Of a stretch of DNA of 64,000 nucleotides, positions 1 to 11,229 are shown one piece after another. The position numbers were made by a program, and so were the translations under genes. Origin of the DNA: Brassica napus (Eukaryota; Streptophyta; Magnoliopsida; Brassicales; Brassicaceae). Under the pieces are notes generated by a model, which saw only the letters and a list, made by a program, of their open reading frames with translations, was not told the origin of the DNA and did not search any database. The stretch spans positions 61,001-125,000 of the forward strand of contig NW_026016985.1 of NCBI RefSeq assembly GCF_020379485.1, written 5' to 3'. How positions within the stretch are numbered: position 1 is the first letter of the stretch; each line of letters starts with the position of its first letter.

Positions 1-312
1 CACTCATTCTTAACTCATCTCCATATCGCTTCACTCTCATGCTGAATTCATCTTCATATTGCTTTACCGTATCTACTGCTCTCCCATTAGTCTCGTTCTC
101 AAAGTTGCCACAAAACTCTTCACTTGATGAATACTGAATCGTCTTCTTGCATTTACTCTGCCATAACGTGCACCATCTTTGCTTCTGATCACTGAAACCT
201 TTCTTTTCCCAAAACTGATGAAGTCCTTTCTCAACGAAGTCTTGCTCATACTTGTCCAGTCCATACCACTGTCCAGTCCCTCTGAATCTCTCTCTCTTCA
301 CTTTGGGTTTTT
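1..312 (-). CDS. Possible gag start of a minus-strand LTR retrotransposon, running off the window
   Basis: One minus-strand frame stays open from an in-frame stop near 313 to the window edge, about 100 codons, downstream of the primer site at 653-664. It has no ATG near its beginning. The edge-proximal part contains YEDEF...MRVKRYGDEL, which resembles the YEEEFNRLRRYVG stretch of chromovirus gag proteins, including the gag at 31.5-33.0 kb here. A second overlapping minus-strand frame (73-264) has an ATG but nothing I recognise. I infer a gag N-terminal region from position and this weak similarity. It could also be leader sequence that happens to be open. Confidence 0.3.
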
Positions 313-652
313 AGCCTTGAACTCTTTTAACTTTAAGGTTTCCATTCCTTAAAGTTCCGATCAACGAACACACAAGCTGCAACTCAAAAGAACACTTCAC
401 ATGCAAGTTAGTAGACAACTAATCCCAATAGTCTACTAAGAACAACCTAGCAATGCTAACCAGCAACCTAACAGTTCTACCCAAGCAACCTAACAGTGCT
501 AGATTCCACTATCTCAATCCTAATTCCTAAAACCACAAATCCTATCGCTGGACGTGACCGGTTTCCCTAATGCCTTTTGTGACTCATTTTGACTCGATAA
601 AATATTCAAAAACCGATTAAATCATGAGTTCCGAAAGCATGGACGAAACCAT

Positions 653-664
653 GCTCTGATACCA
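653..664 (-). other. Primer binding site (initiator Met tRNA type) of the minus-strand LTR element
   Basis: Read on the minus strand the segment is TGGTATCAGAGC, the usual plant primer site complementary to the 3' end of initiator methionine tRNA. It lies four bases inside an LTR end reading GGGTGTTACA, which fixes the element's orientation. Its LTR is to the right and its internal region to the left, off the window. Confidence 0.85.
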
Positions 665-668
665 CCTC

Positions 669-1293
669 TGTAACACCCCCGAACCGTCCTAAGCAAAGGT
701 CGACCCACCGGCCAACAATCAAACAAGAACATGACCGACAGACGACCCACACCAAGGGTTGGAGATGAAAGGCCAACCGGCCAGCCAACAATCAAACAAG
801 AACATGACTGACCGTCCAACCCAACACCATGGTTCGGAAGCGCTACATGACGGGCTAGGGACAATCCGGTCAGAGTCACAAACTTTACTTCATGACCTCG
901 ACCAGTTCATCCACTAACTCGTCCCACTGCGTCAAGGCACAAGGCTTTGCAACCCGGCCAAGAGTTAGCGTTTTCCGTTAGATCGAGGCCTAAGGCTTTT
1001 CAACCCGTACTACGACCTAACGTTGTGTTAGACCGGACTAGTCAAATATCAGAGTACTCATGAAGCGCATATAAAACAATTACTTTATTGATTCGAGAAA
1101 TATCCATACATTGATATAATTCGAGACCGGTCCCGGCCTAATTGCCAAATCGAGTCAACCAAACACAAATCCACAATACCGTTTACAAAAGGCATGAAAA
1201 TCTACACCGGCGGTCCTAACGTCCAGCACCAAGCTATCCGATCATCCTTACCTAAAGCGACCTGCAAAAAGGACAACGGAGTTGGAGGAGTAA
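669..1293 (-). mobile_element. LTR of the minus-strand element, primer-site-proximal part
   Basis: On the plus strand the segment opens with TGTAACACCCCC, so on the element's own strand the LTR ends in TGTTACA next to the primer site. It contains two close copies of a phrase including CAATCAAACAAGAACATGA (about 707-733 and 784-808); a third is at about 14838-14859. The LTR is cut at 1293 by the Athila insertion and resumes at 14556. No coding sequence is evident. Confidence 0.7.
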
Positions 1294-2759
1294 TGATATC
1301 TTGCATATTTACATTGTTTTATCCATTTATTCATATGCATTTTCATCATATAGATTAGGACTTAGCCATGTCTAGGTTGCATTTTGCATGCATATGTCTC
1401 TATCAGGTATTTGAGTACCACATGGAGTTTCTGGAGACATTTGGGTGCATTTGGAGCTCAAAAGGAGGTGATTAGAGTGATCTTTGGACGAGCACTGCCG
1501 GAGCGACCTCTCGGAGCGACGGCATGAGGTCGCTGTGCACCACATTCCGGAGCGACTCATCCAGAGCGACTGCACAAGGTCGCTCGCGTTTTCACGTCTG
1601 GAGACACACATTTACACCTCGGAGCGACCTTCCAGAGCGACGTGCTGAAGTCGCTCCCGAAGCTCAGAGCGACCATACCAGAGCGACAGGGAGAAGTCGC
1701 TCGCGTTTTCATCACCCGGAGACGCGAGAACGAGCCCGGAGCGACCTCTCACAGCGACACAGCGAGGTCGCTCCCGAAGCCTGGAGCGACTTGTCGGAGC
1801 GACGGGCTGAGGTCGCTCCGTGTTTTGTTTCTGCTCGAACTTGTGATTTCTCAAGGGCATTTTGGTCATTTCATTATGCACGTTTTTATTTTCTAAACCT
1901 ATGTTTTATTACTCTGTAAGCCACCAGGAGGCACATCATCTTTGTTCTTAGAAAACCACCAAAAACCTTTGGAAAGTGATCTCTTTGAATCAATTGATCA
2001 ATTTTGTTATTGAAATTCTGTGTTCCTTTTATTTCCTGTATTTCTCTACATGATTAATCTGAAATCCAACATGGGTTTAAGAGGGATCATGGAGATTAGT
2101 GAGTAATCACCTTTTGAATTCATGGGTTAGGGAGATTAAGGGTGATTAGGTTAGAACTAGGATGTTTTAGTGTAGATCATTCATATTTCCTTGCTAGTAG
2201 AGTGAACATAAAGCATCTTCTGAGTTGGCCACTCAATTGTTGATCCTTAGGCATTTCTCAACCCAAAAGGTGTTCGACGAAATGCCCGAGACAACTCTCC
2301 TAGGCTTTTAGCATGCTCTGCCAAAGACATTTGTTGTTAGAGATGCTAAGATAGCTAATAGACTTGTTAGTAATGATTGCTTTCATATATTCAACCAAAG
2401 ACATTTGATGTTTGAATTGTGTTTAGTAAATGAACATTCATCTAGACATAGAGTTTGTTTAGGATTGCGTCTAAGCTTAAGGTTAATAGATTGATTGATC
2501 GTTTGCCATCTTTAGTTCGAAACTTGATCACCCGAGGTCTAATCCCTATATCCATGAGTTCTCTTTTCCAATAGTTAAGAAAGTATCATTTAGTTATTCC
2601 TTTTAATTAGTCATAGTTTAAAAACCCATCTAAATCATTGGTTGCACTTAGATTAAGTGATTACTTGCATTCTCGGTGCTTTGATATCTCTCAGAACTGG
2701 TTCGACAATCATTTATACTACAACATTTTTCTTAGGAGCCTTGAAAACTCCTAACATCA
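1294..2759 (+). repeat. 5' LTR of the Athila element
   Basis: 1,466 bp, TG...CA. Same length as the 3' LTR at 13085-14550. Differences noticed: one substitution in the motif block near 1751, a substitution plus a one-base indel near 2270, a one-base indel near 2330 and a substitution near 2729. I found no convincing TATA box. The most distinctive content is the GAGCGAC block at about 1499-1828. Confidence 0.95.
1499..1828 (+). repeat. Block of GAGCGAC/GTCGCTC triads in the Athila LTR
   Basis: Six modules follow one another. Each has GAGCGAC (or GGAGCGAC), 5-7 bases, a second GAGCGAC, 7-8 bases, then the inverted copy GTCGCTC. Several are followed by GCGTTTTC. Each module can pair one of two direct half-sites with a single inverted half-site, giving alternative short hairpins. 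The block recurs in the 3' LTR (13290-13619), and a related set lies in the internal region (8697-9082). Confidence 0.9.
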
Positions 2760-2762
2760 AAT

Positions 2763-2775
2763 TGGCGCCGTTGCC
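2763..2775 (+). other. Primer binding site, Asp-tRNA type (Athila)
   Basis: TGGCGCCGTTGCC begins three bases after the LTR end. It matches the aspartate-tRNA primer site typical of Athila and related Tat-lineage elements. Confidence 0.85.
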
Positions 2776-2885
2776 AAATTCTGAGTAGATTTAAACATTG
2801 AGATTTAGTCAATTGCTTGAGACTAAGTCATTTTTATTTTCTTTTGTTACTGACTCTTCTTCACCTCCCTTTAATCTACAGGTGT

Positions 2886-5789
2886 ATGAACTTGAGGAGC
2901 AGGGGTCCATCAAACCTAGTTCCAAGAGCAGCAGACATCAGGGCTTTAGAGAGAGAGTGTACTAGAAAGAGAAGAGAAGAAGAACATCAGGCTCAATTGC
3001 AGAGACTGAACACTGACATGGGAGACGTCCATCAAGAAGATGCAGGCGTCAATGGCGCTAACAACAATGGCCCACCTAACCAACAGCGAGCAGCTCGCCC
3101 CATTGGCACTTACGACCGTCCCAACATTCATGGTCATAGATTGGGAATCCGAGCACCCGCCGTGGCAGCCAACAACTTCGAGATCAAGTCAGGACTCCTC
3201 AACGTGATTGAGAACAACAAGTATCATGGCTTGGCTCTAGAGGATCCATTTGATCACTTGGACAGGTTCGACAGCTACTGTGGGTTGTCAAAAACCAATG
3301 GTGTGTCCGAAGATGCCTTAAAGCTCAAGCTATTCCCTTTCTCTTTGGGGGATAAGGCACGTCAGTGGGAGAAGTCTCTACCCAGCGACTCCATTACCAC
3401 TTGGGATGACTGCAAGAAAGCATTCTTGGAGAAGTTCTTCTCTACTTCAAGAACTGCTAAGCTGAGAAACGAGATCTCCAGCTTTCAACAGAAGGGCTTG
3501 GAAGGTTTCAGTGAAGCCTGGGAGAGATTCAAGGGCTATCAAGCTCAATGCCCACACCATGGTTTCTCTAAGGAGAGCTTGCTGAGCACATTCTACCGTG
3601 GTGCTCTCCCTAAGTACAGAGCCAGACTGGATACAGCTAGTAATGGGTTCTTCTTGGGGAGAACTGAGGAGGATGCAGAGGAGCTGGTTGACAACATGGT
3701 TAAGAGTGATGCAGTCTACAGTGGAGACCACGACAGAAGCAGTAGAACTGAGGATAAGCAAACGAGGAAGGAGTTGAAAGCTCTACAGGATAAGATAGAC
3801 ATCCTCCTTGCTGATAAAGCTACCCAAGAGCAGCTGCACTTTGTCGGCAACCCAAGCCAAGAGACACCAGCTGTTGTCCATGAAGTTGAGGGTTTGGAAG
3901 GTCAGGAAGAGCTGTGTTTCATCAACAACAATGGTAGCTGGTACAAGAAAGAACCCAACTTTCAGTACAACAACTACCAACAGAAGTCCTATTCCAACAA
4001 CCAGCAGAGTGGTTATCAGCCTCGGAACAATCAGCAAGGCAGCTATCAACCTCAGCAGAACCCTCCTCCTGGTTTCAACAACAAGGGCAACCATTCTTCC
4101 CAACAACAATCTAATCCCTCTACCTCCACTCCTCAAGTCAGCAGCACTGATGCTCTACTGAAACAAATCCTGGAGTCTCAAACAAGAAGTGAGAAGCATG
4201 TTGGCTATGAGTTGAAGAATCTTCACTCAAAGATTGATGGGAGCTACAATGAGCTCAACAACAAGTTCAGAGCTTTGGAGAACCAGTTTGCTGCCATGAA
4301 CACTCAACAAAATCGCCAACAAGGTTCTCTACCTGGAAAATCTGAGCAAAACCCCAAGGAAACCATGAAAGCTATCACTCTCAGGAGTGGTAAGGAGTTA
4401 CCTCAGAGAACTCTCACCAAGGATGCTGAGAAACAAAGTGAGGGGGTTGCCATCACCATAGATGATGAAGTGGTGATTGTTGATGAGAAGATCAATGACG
4501 AGATCTTGGAAAAGATAGTGGAAGCAAAAGGAAAAGGAAAGGTTGGAGAAGAGAAGAAAACAGTTAAAGATGGTGAAGTCGTCACTCCTGCAAGTGAAAA
4601 CTCTTTTGTTCCTCCTGCTTATGAACCCAAGCTTCCATTCCCAGGTCGATTCAAGAGGCAGCTGCTAGAGAAGTACAAAGCTTTGTTTGACAAGCAAATG
4701 AGTGAAGTCCAGGTCACAATGCCCATTATTGACGCTTTCATGCTGATCCCTCAGTACAGCAAGTTCCTCAAAGATGCTGTAGCTGCAAAGAAGAAAGAGA
4801 TGGAGGGCATGGTGATTCTCACTCATGAGTGCAGTGCTATCATTCAGAGACTCATTCCAAAGAAGCTAGAAGATCCAAGATGCTTCACATTACCTTGTGC
4901 CCTTGGACCTATGGTATTTGATAGATGTCTCTGCGATTTGGGAGCTAGTGTCAGCTTGATGCCCCTATCTGTTGCTAAGAAGCTGGGTTTCACTCAGTAC
5001 AAGAAGTGTAGACTTTCTCTGGTATTGGCTGATCGTTCAGTGAAGTACCCTGTGGGTATCTTAGAGGACCTCCCAGTGATGGTTGGAAATTATGAGATCC
5101 CTACAGACTTTGTGGTGCTTGAAATGGGTGAAGAAGCTCAAGATCCTTTAATCCTTGGAAGACCTTTCTTAGCCACAGCAGGAGCTATTGTTAATGTGAA
5201 AGAAGGCAAGATTGATCTCCATCTGGGTAAAGGGCACGTTCTGCATTTCGACATCAAGGAAGTAATGAGGAGGCCAACAGTTCAAGGACAAGTGTTCTAC
5301 ATCGAAGAGATGGATGCCCTTGCTGATGAACTCCTTGAAGAGTTGTCACTAGAGGACCCTCTACAGCATGCTTTAACTGTAGAGAAAGAGGCTGAGGTGA
5401 TTGAGAACCTGGAGAGTACTGCCTATGGGATGATGCTGGATTCACACCAGGCGTTTTTCAGTAAGGACCAGTACGAGGAGCTTCCACAGATGGTTCACCA
5501 ACAAGTCTCAGTCACTCAACGAGAGGACAACCAGCAGGATGACTGGAGTGAACTAAAGGCACCTAAAGTGGAGCTTAAACCTCTTCCCCATGGTGTAAGG
5601 TATGCATTCCTTGGTCCTAATGAAACTTACCCTGTCATTGTGAGTAGTGAACTTACTGAGAATGAGCTATCTGAACTTTTGAAAACACTTAAAAGATTTA
5701 GAAAGGCAATAGGTTACTCACTAGATGACATCAAGGGATATCACCCTCTTTGTGCATGCATAGGATACATCTTGAGGATGAATCAATGA
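2886..5789 (+). CDS. Athila gag and aspartic protease
   Basis: The frame opens at 2817 on a TTG codon. The first ATG is at 2886 (MNLRSRG), which I take as the start, giving 967 residues. A retrotransposon gag (capsid) domain covers about residues 120-235, with W-rich motifs including [10 protein letters not shown]. It is followed by an Asn/Gln-rich stretch (about 360-440) and a charged, probably coiled-coil region. There is no zinc knuckle, as is usual for Athila. The aspartic protease has its active-site motif DLGAS at about residue 684 (nt 4935) and a later ILGRPFLA. The frame leaves the pol register near 5735-5740 and stops at 5789, so this copy ends before reverse transcriptase. In family members gag and pol are normally continuous; the break looks like loss of one base. 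Confidence 0.9.
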   Translation: MNLRSRGPSNLVPRAADIRALERECTRKRREEEHQAQLQRLNTDMGDVHQEDAGVNGANNNGPPNQQRAARPIGTYDRPNIHGHRLGIRAPAVAANNFEIKSGLLNVIENNKYHGLALEDPFDHLDRFDSYCGLSKTNGVSEDALKLKLFPFSLGDKARQWEKSLPSDSITTWDDCKKAFLEKFFSTSRTAKLRNEISSFQQKGLEGFSEAWERFKGYQAQCPHHGFSKESLLSTFYRGALPKYRARLDTASNGFFLGRTEEDAEELVDNMVKSDAVYSGDHDRSSRTEDKQTRKELKALQDKIDILLADKATQEQLHFVGNPSQETPAVVHEVEGLEGQEELCFINNNGSWYKKEPNFQYNNYQQKSYSNNQQSGYQPRNNQQGSYQPQQNPPPGFNNKGNHSSQQQSNPSTSTPQVSSTDALLKQILESQTRSEKHVGYELKNLHSKIDGSYNELNNKFRALENQFAAMNTQQNRQQGSLPGKSEQNPKETMKAITLRSGKELPQRTLTKDAEKQSEGVAITIDDEVVIVDEKINDEILEKIVEAKGKGKVGEEKKTVKDGEVVTPASENSFVPPAYEPKLPFPGRFKRQLLEKYKALFDKQMSEVQVTMPIIDAFMLIPQYSKFLKDAVAAKKKEMEGMVILTHECSAIIQRLIPKKLEDPRCFTLPCALGPMVFDRCLCDLGASVSLMPLSVAKKLGFTQYKKCRLSLVLADRSVKYPVGILEDLPVMVGNYEIPTDFVVLEMGEEAQDPLILGRPFLATAGAIVNVKEGKIDLHLGKGHVLHFDIKEVMRRPTVQGQVFYIEEMDALADELLEELSLEDPLQHALTVEKEAEVIENLESTAYGMMLDSHQAFFSKDQYEELPQMVHQQVSVTQREDNQQDDWSELKAPKVELKPLPHGVRYAFLGPNETYPVIVSSELTENELSELLKTLKRFRKAIGYSLDDIKGYHPLCACIGYILRMNQ

Positions 5790-8515
5790 CTTCTATCGAG
5801 CATCAAAGAAGGTTAAATCCTAACCTGAAGGATGTTGTAAAGAAAGAGATTCTTAAACTCCTAGATGCTGGTGTTATTTACCCTATCTCAGATTCTAAAT
5901 GGGTATCACCTGTGCATGTTGTACCAAAGAAAGGTGGTATCACTGTGATCAAGAATGACAAGGATGAATTGATACCAACAAGAACCATCACAGGTCATAG
6001 AATGTGCATTGATTACCGAAAACTAAACTCTGCATCTAGAAAGGATCATTTTCCACTACCATTTATTGATCAGATGCTTGAGAGACTTGCGAATCACCCA
6101 TTCTATTGTTTCCTTGATGGATACTCAGGATTTTTCCAAATCCCCATACATCCCAATGATCAAGAGAAAACGACATTCACATGTCCCTATGGCACCTTTG
6201 CATATCGAAGGATGCCATTTGGTCTATGTAATGCTCCAGCTACCTTTCAAAGGTGCATGATGTCAATTTTCTCTGATCTGATTGAGGATGTTGTGGAGGT
6301 ATTCATGGATGATTTCTCTGTCTACGGATCTTCGTTTTCTGCTTGTTTGTCAAATTTGTGCAGGGTCCTACAGAGATGTGAAGACACCAACCTTGTGCTG
6401 AATTGGGAGAAGTGTCACTTCATGGTCAAAGAAGGGATTGTGCTAGGACACAAGATTTCAGAGAAGGGGATTGAGGTGGATAAAGCCAAAATCGATGTTA
6501 TGGTTGGTCTGCCTCCACCAAAGACAGTGAAAGACATCCGGAGTTTTCTTGGTCATGCTGGATTCTACAGGAGGTTCATCAAGGACTTCTCCATGATCAC
6601 TAGACCTTTGACCAGGCTGCTGTGCAAGGAAGCTACCTTCAGTTTTGATGTGGAATGTCTACAAGCTTTCAAGAAGCTGAAAGGTGAACTCGTTAGTGCC
6701 CCAATTGTCCAGCCACCTGATTGGGATCTCCCTTTTGAGATCATGTGTGACGCCAGTGACTATGCTGTGGGAGCTGTTCTGGGGCAGAAGAAAAATGGCA
6801 AAACCCATGTGATCTACTATGCCAGCCAAACCCTCAATGATGCTCAAATGAGGTATGCCACAACAGAGAAGGAGATGCTGGCAATTGTTTTTGCCTTTGA
6901 GAAGTTCAGGAGCTACTTGGTGGGGTCTAAAGTCATTGTCTACACAGATCATGCCGCCTTGAGACACCTTTTGGCCAAGAAGGATGCAAAACCCAGGCTT
7001 TTGAGGTGGATCCTTTTGCTCCAAGAGTTTGATATGGAGATCAAGGACAAACCTGGAGTTGAGAATGGAGTAGCTGATCATTTGTCCAGGTTGAGGATGG
7101 AGTCTGGTGTCCCTATTGACGAAAGACTTCCTGAAGAGCAGATCATGGCTATCGAAGGAGTGATAGCAGTTTGTGAGACTGGTAGGAAGCTGGAAGAGGT
7201 CAAAGCAACAGAGGAGAAAGAACCTTGGTATGCTGATCTGGTTAACTACCTAGCCACAGGGAGAGAACCTTTGAATCTTGTAGGCTATGCCAAGAAGAAG
7301 TTCTACAAGGATGTGAAAAGATATTACTGGGACGAGCCCTACCTCTACATTCTCTGCAAAGATCAGCTTTATAGGAGAGTGGTTGCAAATGAGGAGATTG
7401 ATGGGATCCTTGCACAGTGTCATGGATCATCCTATGGAGGACACTTTGCCACCTTCAAGACAGTTGCAAAAGTATTACAAGCTGGATTCTGGTGGCCACA
7501 CATGTTCAAGGATACACAAGCCTTTGTTTCGAAGTGTGATTCTTGCCAAAGAAGAGGAAACATCACCAAGAGGAATGAGATGCCTCAAAATCCAATCCTT
7601 GAAGTTGAAGTGTTTGATGTCTGGGGTATTGACTTCATGGGACCATTTCCATCATCTTTTGGCAACAAATATATCCTTGTGGCTGTTGATTATGTCTCCA
7701 AATGGGTGGAAGCCATTGCAAGCCCCACCAATGATGCTAGAGTTGTAATCAAGATGTTCAAGAGCATCATCTTCCCAAGGTTTGGAGTCCCAAGAGTTGT
7801 AATCAGTGATGGAGGTTCCCACTTCATTAACAAACTGCTTGAGGGACTTCTCAAGAAGAACGGTGTGAAGCACAAGGTGGCAACTCCTTATCATCCCCAA
7901 ACAAGTGGCCAAGTTGAGATTTCTAACAGGGAGATCAAATCTATTCTGGAGAAGATTGTGGGGATTACAAGGAAGGATTGGTCCAATAAGCTTGACGATG
8001 CACTTTGGGCTTATAGGACAGCATACAAGACACCACTGGGCACCACACCTTTCAACCTAGTGTATGGGAAAGCTTGCCATTTGCCAGTGGAGCTTGAGTA
8101 CAAGGCACTATGGGCAATAAAGTTGCTGAACTTTGACATCAAGAGTGCCAAGGAGAAAAGGCTCTTTCAGCTACATGAGCTTGATGAGATAAGATTGGAT
8201 GCTTTCGAGAACTCAAGAATCTACAAGGAAAAGACTAAGGCTTTCCATGACAAGAACATCCTGAAGAGAGAGTTTAAAGAAGGAGACCAAGTTCTTCTCT
8301 ACAACTCTAGGCTGAAGTTGTTTCCAGGAAAGCTTAAGTCAAGGTGGTCCGGTCCTTTCAAGGTCAAGGAGGTTAGACCATATGGAGCAATAGTTTTGTG
8401 GAGCACTGATGGAAGAGACTTCACAGTCAATGGACAAAGGGTTAAGCTCTACATGGCTACTGCACCAGAGGAAGATGGGGTTTCAACTCCACTGTCTGAT
8501 CCTACCCCGGCCTAA
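5750..8515 (+). CDS. Athila pol: reverse transcriptase, RNase H, integrase
   Basis: The frame opens just after 5728 and has no proper start of its own; it is the continuation of gag-pro in another register. Counting from 5750, reverse transcriptase carries catalytic aspartates at D123 (FLDGYSGF) and in FMDD (D187, D188). RNase H has its first aspartate at D334 (CDASDYAVG) and a TEKE motif near 372-375. Integrase has an H2C2 zinc-binding segment (nt about 7418-7550) and the catalytic triad D628, D687, E723 with 35 residues between the last two. There is no chromodomain; the C-terminus is short, ending in Pro-rich DPTPA. The catalytic motifs look intact, so the upstream frame break is the only obvious lesion. 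Confidence 0.93.
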   Translation: MCMHRIHLEDESMTSIEHQRRLNPNLKDVVKKEILKLLDAGVIYPISDSKWVSPVHVVPKKGGITVIKNDKDELIPTRTITGHRMCIDYRKLNSASRKDHFPLPFIDQMLERLANHPFYCFLDGYSGFFQIPIHPNDQEKTTFTCPYGTFAYRRMPFGLCNAPATFQRCMMSIFSDLIEDVVEVFMDDFSVYGSSFSACLSNLCRVLQRCEDTNLVLNWEKCHFMVKEGIVLGHKISEKGIEVDKAKIDVMVGLPPPKTVKDIRSFLGHAGFYRRFIKDFSMITRPLTRLLCKEATFSFDVECLQAFKKLKGELVSAPIVQPPDWDLPFEIMCDASDYAVGAVLGQKKNGKTHVIYYASQTLNDAQMRYATTEKEMLAIVFAFEKFRSYLVGSKVIVYTDHAALRHLLAKKDAKPRLLRWILLLQEFDMEIKDKPGVENGVADHLSRLRMESGVPIDERLPEEQIMAIEGVIAVCETGRKLEEVKATEEKEPWYADLVNYLATGREPLNLVGYAKKKFYKDVKRYYWDEPYLYILCKDQLYRRVVANEEIDGILAQCHGSSYGGHFATFKTVAKVLQAGFWWPHMFKDTQAFVSKCDSCQRRGNITKRNEMPQNPILEVEVFDVWGIDFMGPFPSSFGNKYILVAVDYVSKWVEAIASPTNDARVVIKMFKSIIFPRFGVPRVVISDGGSHFINKLLEGLLKKNGVKHKVATPYHPQTSGQVEISNREIKSILEKIVGITRKDWSNKLDDALWAYRTAYKTPLGTTPFNLVYGKACHLPVELEYKALWAIKLLNFDIKSAKEKRLFQLHELDEIRLDAFENSRIYKEKTKAFHDKNILKREFKEGDQVLLYNSRLKLFPGKLKSRWSGPFKVKEVRPYGAIVLWSTDGRDFTVNGQRVKLYMATAPEEDGVSTPLSDPTPA

Positions 8516-8629
8516 TCTAAAAGGAGGCAAAGTCAAGCTCGGGACTTAAAACAAGCTCACTTGGGAGGAAGTCCCATGCGTATCCTTGTACATATTGCAT
8601 TGGTATTTCCATTTTTCATCTTATTGCAT

Positions 8630-8642
8630 AAAAAAAAAAAAA
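8630..8642 (+). repeat. A-tract just after Athila pol
   Basis: Thirteen A residues follow TTGCAT about 115 bp after the pol stop. A 17-A tract after the same kind of lead-in (TTTGCAT) lies at 11743-11759, after the env-position ORF. Confidence 0.8.
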
Positions 8643-8696
8643 GAGAGAGAAGTTGTGTGCAGGTGCTTGATCGGTTCATTTTCAGCAGGAGTCGTG

Positions 8697-9082
8697 CGTG
8701 GGAGCGAGGTCTCACAGCGACACCTCAAGGTCGCTCCAGCTGGGAGCGAGGTTTCGAGAGCGACACTCCATGGTCGCTCGCGTTTTCGTCGTCGGATCAA
8801 GAAAAATCGCCTCAGAGCGAGGTCTCACAGCGAGGCCGAAGGGTCGCTCCAGCTGGGAGCGACATTATGGGAGCGACACCTCGGAGTCGCTCGCGTTTTC
8901 GAACGGAGCTCAAAAACTGACCCGGAGCGACGTCCTAGAGCGACACCTTCAAGTCGCTCCAGCTCAGAGCGAGCTTTTCAGAGCGACACTCCAAGGTCGC
9001 TCGCGATTTCATCGACTCACGACGCAAGGAAACGACGCGGGAGCGACCTCTCCCAGCGACACCCTCACGTCGCTCCCGACCC
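8697..9082 (+). repeat. Internal block of GAGCGAC/GTCGCTC triads (Athila)
   Basis: About seven modules show the same two-direct-plus-one-inverted layout as the LTR block, some with GAGCGAG in place of GAGCGAC, and alternate followers CCAGCTG and GCGTTTTC. Short overlapping open frames across this block are by-products of the repeat, not genes. Sharing of an arrangement between LTR and internal DNA suggests either an ancient exchange inside the element or shared selection on the motif. Confidence 0.88.
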
Positions 9083-9089
9083 GGTCCAG

Positions 9090-9759
9090 GTAAGTTTCCT
9101 AACTCTAAACCCCGGTTTGATTCAAGTAAACCGACCCTAGACCACCCTAAACCGAACCGGACGACCCTAAACCTACCCCAACCCTGCGACTCCAACTCTA
9201 TCCCTCTCCCCTCCTCTCACAAACTCACAAACTCTCTCAAACTCATCCACACCAAAATCCCCAAAACTTTCTCAATTCTCACCCAAATCAACTGCTTCTT
9301 GTTTCTAAATCCAAGCTTTCGCCCCTGTAGTCTATTCCTCACCACCCATTCACCATTTCCTTTCATCCAGAGCAAGGTATTGAGTTTTAAAATTCAAATT
9401 CGTAGGTCCATGAACCCTAGAATTTGAAAGTCGAAATTTGGTCATGTTCTTGCTAGATTGTGGTGAAATAGACTAGGGAAAGTTTATCTATCATGTTGGG
9501 TTGTTGAATTAACTGTGAAATTGAGTTTAATTTGCACTTTGGCAAAATTAGGGTTCATGGATTTGGGGGTTTTTTCGAATTTGACCTTAATTGGGTGTGT
9601 TTGCGGGTGCACTAGATGTGTTAAGATGTTACATTGTTGCATTGTGTTGAATTTGAGTTTAAACTGAAAAATTCATCTGTTAAGTTCACTCTTGCAAAAT
9701 GTTCGCTTGCAATGTTCACTTCCATCTACTTATCCCTTTCCAAGTTTGTAACTTTTCAG
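9090..9759 (+). other. Possible intron in the leader of the Athila env-position ORF
   Basis: CAG/GTAAGT at 9087-9095 is a near-perfect plant 5' splice site. A pyrimidine-rich stretch ending TTTTCAG at 9753-9759 is a good 3' splice site, seven bases before the ATG at 9766. The 670-bp stretch between them is T-rich and has no recognisable coding. Splicing here could shorten the leader of a separate mRNA for the downstream ORF. This rests on signal quality alone. Confidence 0.4.
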
Positions 9760-9765
9760 GTGAAA

Positions 9766-11229
9766 ATGGTCAAGAAGACAAAGGGCAGGTTGGAAGCTGA
9801 GAGGCAAGAAGCCGAAAGTCAAGAGTTTGCACTAAGAGGAAAAGCGTTAACCAGCGAGCCAACTGGCTCAGGGACGCAGAGGACTGTGCGACAGCAGACG
9901 TTGGCTGCAAGGAAATCGAAAGAACAAGAGAAGAGTGCAGGGAAAAGTGTAGCAGTTCCCACCCATGAGGAAGGTGAAACTGAGAGTGATGATGAGCCAG
10001 CACCTACGAAGAAAGCCAAGATGTCAAAGGGCAAAGGGGTTGCTGTTGATCGAGACAGGGCAAAAACTCCATCTGTGGAGGAACTGTATGATCACTTGAA
10101 GAATGGGGTCACTTGGGCTCCAACCAGGTTCGCCGACCTCGATTTGCTGAAGGAGTTGGGCCTAGAATCCGATATTGAGGCGATGCTGGGACATTTGAAG
10201 ATGCCAAAACTCCTCACCATGGCTTATCCTTTCTACAAGGATGTCACTTGTCAGTTCCTATCCTCTCTTGTGGTCACTTACCACGACACGGCGCATGTGA
10301 GGCAAGGATGGGGAAAAATCACGTTCAAGGTCAATGGAAGGGAATACAACATGAACTTCCATGACATTGGGAGGGTCATGGGGTTCCAAGACCTAGAAGA
10401 CCACTCACTTCCCAAGTGTGAGAACCTCCCCACAGAGCTTTGGAAGTTGATCACTGGAAACAGGCACTCTACCGGGGCTGACAAGAACTCACACATCCGA
10501 CACCCGTCTGTACGCTACCTCCACAGATTGCTAGTCCATGCTTTCTACCCACGGAAGCAAGCTGGTAATGTTACTGAGGAAGACATGCGACTGCTCTGTC
10601 CGGCTATCCGTCCTTACGCTCAACCTGGAGTGTTACCCCTTCCCAGCACTGATATCTATGCTACCTTTGGGATGGTCAGTTTCTTTGTGGGCCGTCTCGA
10701 ACACTACAGAGACTGGGCGTGGTACACCACTGATTCGCGCCCAAAGATGGGGATAGGCGGAATGATCACACCACTGCTCCAATTTCTGAATGTTCCCTTG
10801 GGAAAGGACGCAGCGGGGCCTAGGTTCATTGATGGCACCTACTTGAGGATTGCCACCTATTTCAGTGGGATGTATGGGAAGGACTACGTCTACCACTACT
10901 ACTTGCAGGGCAAGCCAGTCGAGGTGGTTCTTCCAAACCGGAACCTGACGAGTTTAGAGATACCAGGAGCTGTCAGCTTCAACATTCCCCAGGAGTACTT
11001 TCTCGGAGAACACGGGCCTCTCGATCCAATTCAAGCAGCTTCATCAAGGAGAAGGAGTGTCCCTACGCAACCTGACCCGCCTGTTGCAGACACGTCTGAG
11101 CATATCTATGGACCTCCGCGCTACTACTTCAAGCCCCATGACGGAGTCCTTCCCCTGGAGCTCTCTGTGATGCTCATGACCACATTGGTCGTCTCCAGAG
11201 GTGGAACAAAGCTCAGGACAGAACGATAG
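9766..11229 (+). CDS. Athila ORF-1 family protein in the env-like position (frameshifted C-terminus)
   Basis: The frame opens at 9634, but the ATG at 9766 (MVKKTKGR) follows the putative acceptor and begins typical basic, charged sequence, so I choose it. Residues 1-90 are Lys/Glu-rich with a nuclear-signal-like KKAKMSKGKG. From about residue 95 the protein resembles the Athila ORF-1 family: the stretch around LLKELGLESDIEAMLG, the FYKDVTCQFL segment and a conserved Trp/Tyr-rich core to about residue 430. I see no signal peptide or membrane span, so an envelope role is not supported by the sequence. The last 20 or so residues (from about 11163) are out of family register, and the frame stops at 11229 while the true C-terminus continues in another frame. 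Function is unknown. Confidence 0.8.
   Translation: MVKKTKGRLEAERQEAESQEFALRGKALTSEPTGSGTQRTVRQQTLAARKSKEQEKSAGKSVAVPTHEEGETESDDEPAPTKKAKMSKGKGVAVDRDRAKTPSVEELYDHLKNGVTWAPTRFADLDLLKELGLESDIEAMLGHLKMPKLLTMAYPFYKDVTCQFLSSLVVTYHDTAHVRQGWGKITFKVNGREYNMNFHDIGRVMGFQDLEDHSLPKCENLPTELWKLITGNRHSTGADKNSHIRHPSVRYLHRLLVHAFYPRKQAGNVTEEDMRLLCPAIRPYAQPGVLPLPSTDIYATFGMVSFFVGRLEHYRDWAWYTTDSRPKMGIGGMITPLLQFLNVPLGKDAAGPRFIDGTYLRIATYFSGMYGKDYVYHYYLQGKPVEVVLPNRNLTSLEIPGAVSFNIPQEYFLGEHGPLDPIQAASSRRRSVPTQPDPPVADTSEHIYGPPRYYFKPHDGVLPLELSVMLMTTLVVSRGGTKLRTER

Noticed and set aside
1524..1919. Arg/Ser-rich ORFs in the Athila LTR and at 8.6-9.1 kb
   Set aside because: They come from the GAGCGAC/GTCGCTC repeats, which encode similar peptides in several frames.
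9766..11229. True viral envelope protein
   Set aside because: There is no signal peptide, membrane span or cleavage motif. The sequence fits the Athila ORF-1 family, so I call it env-position only.
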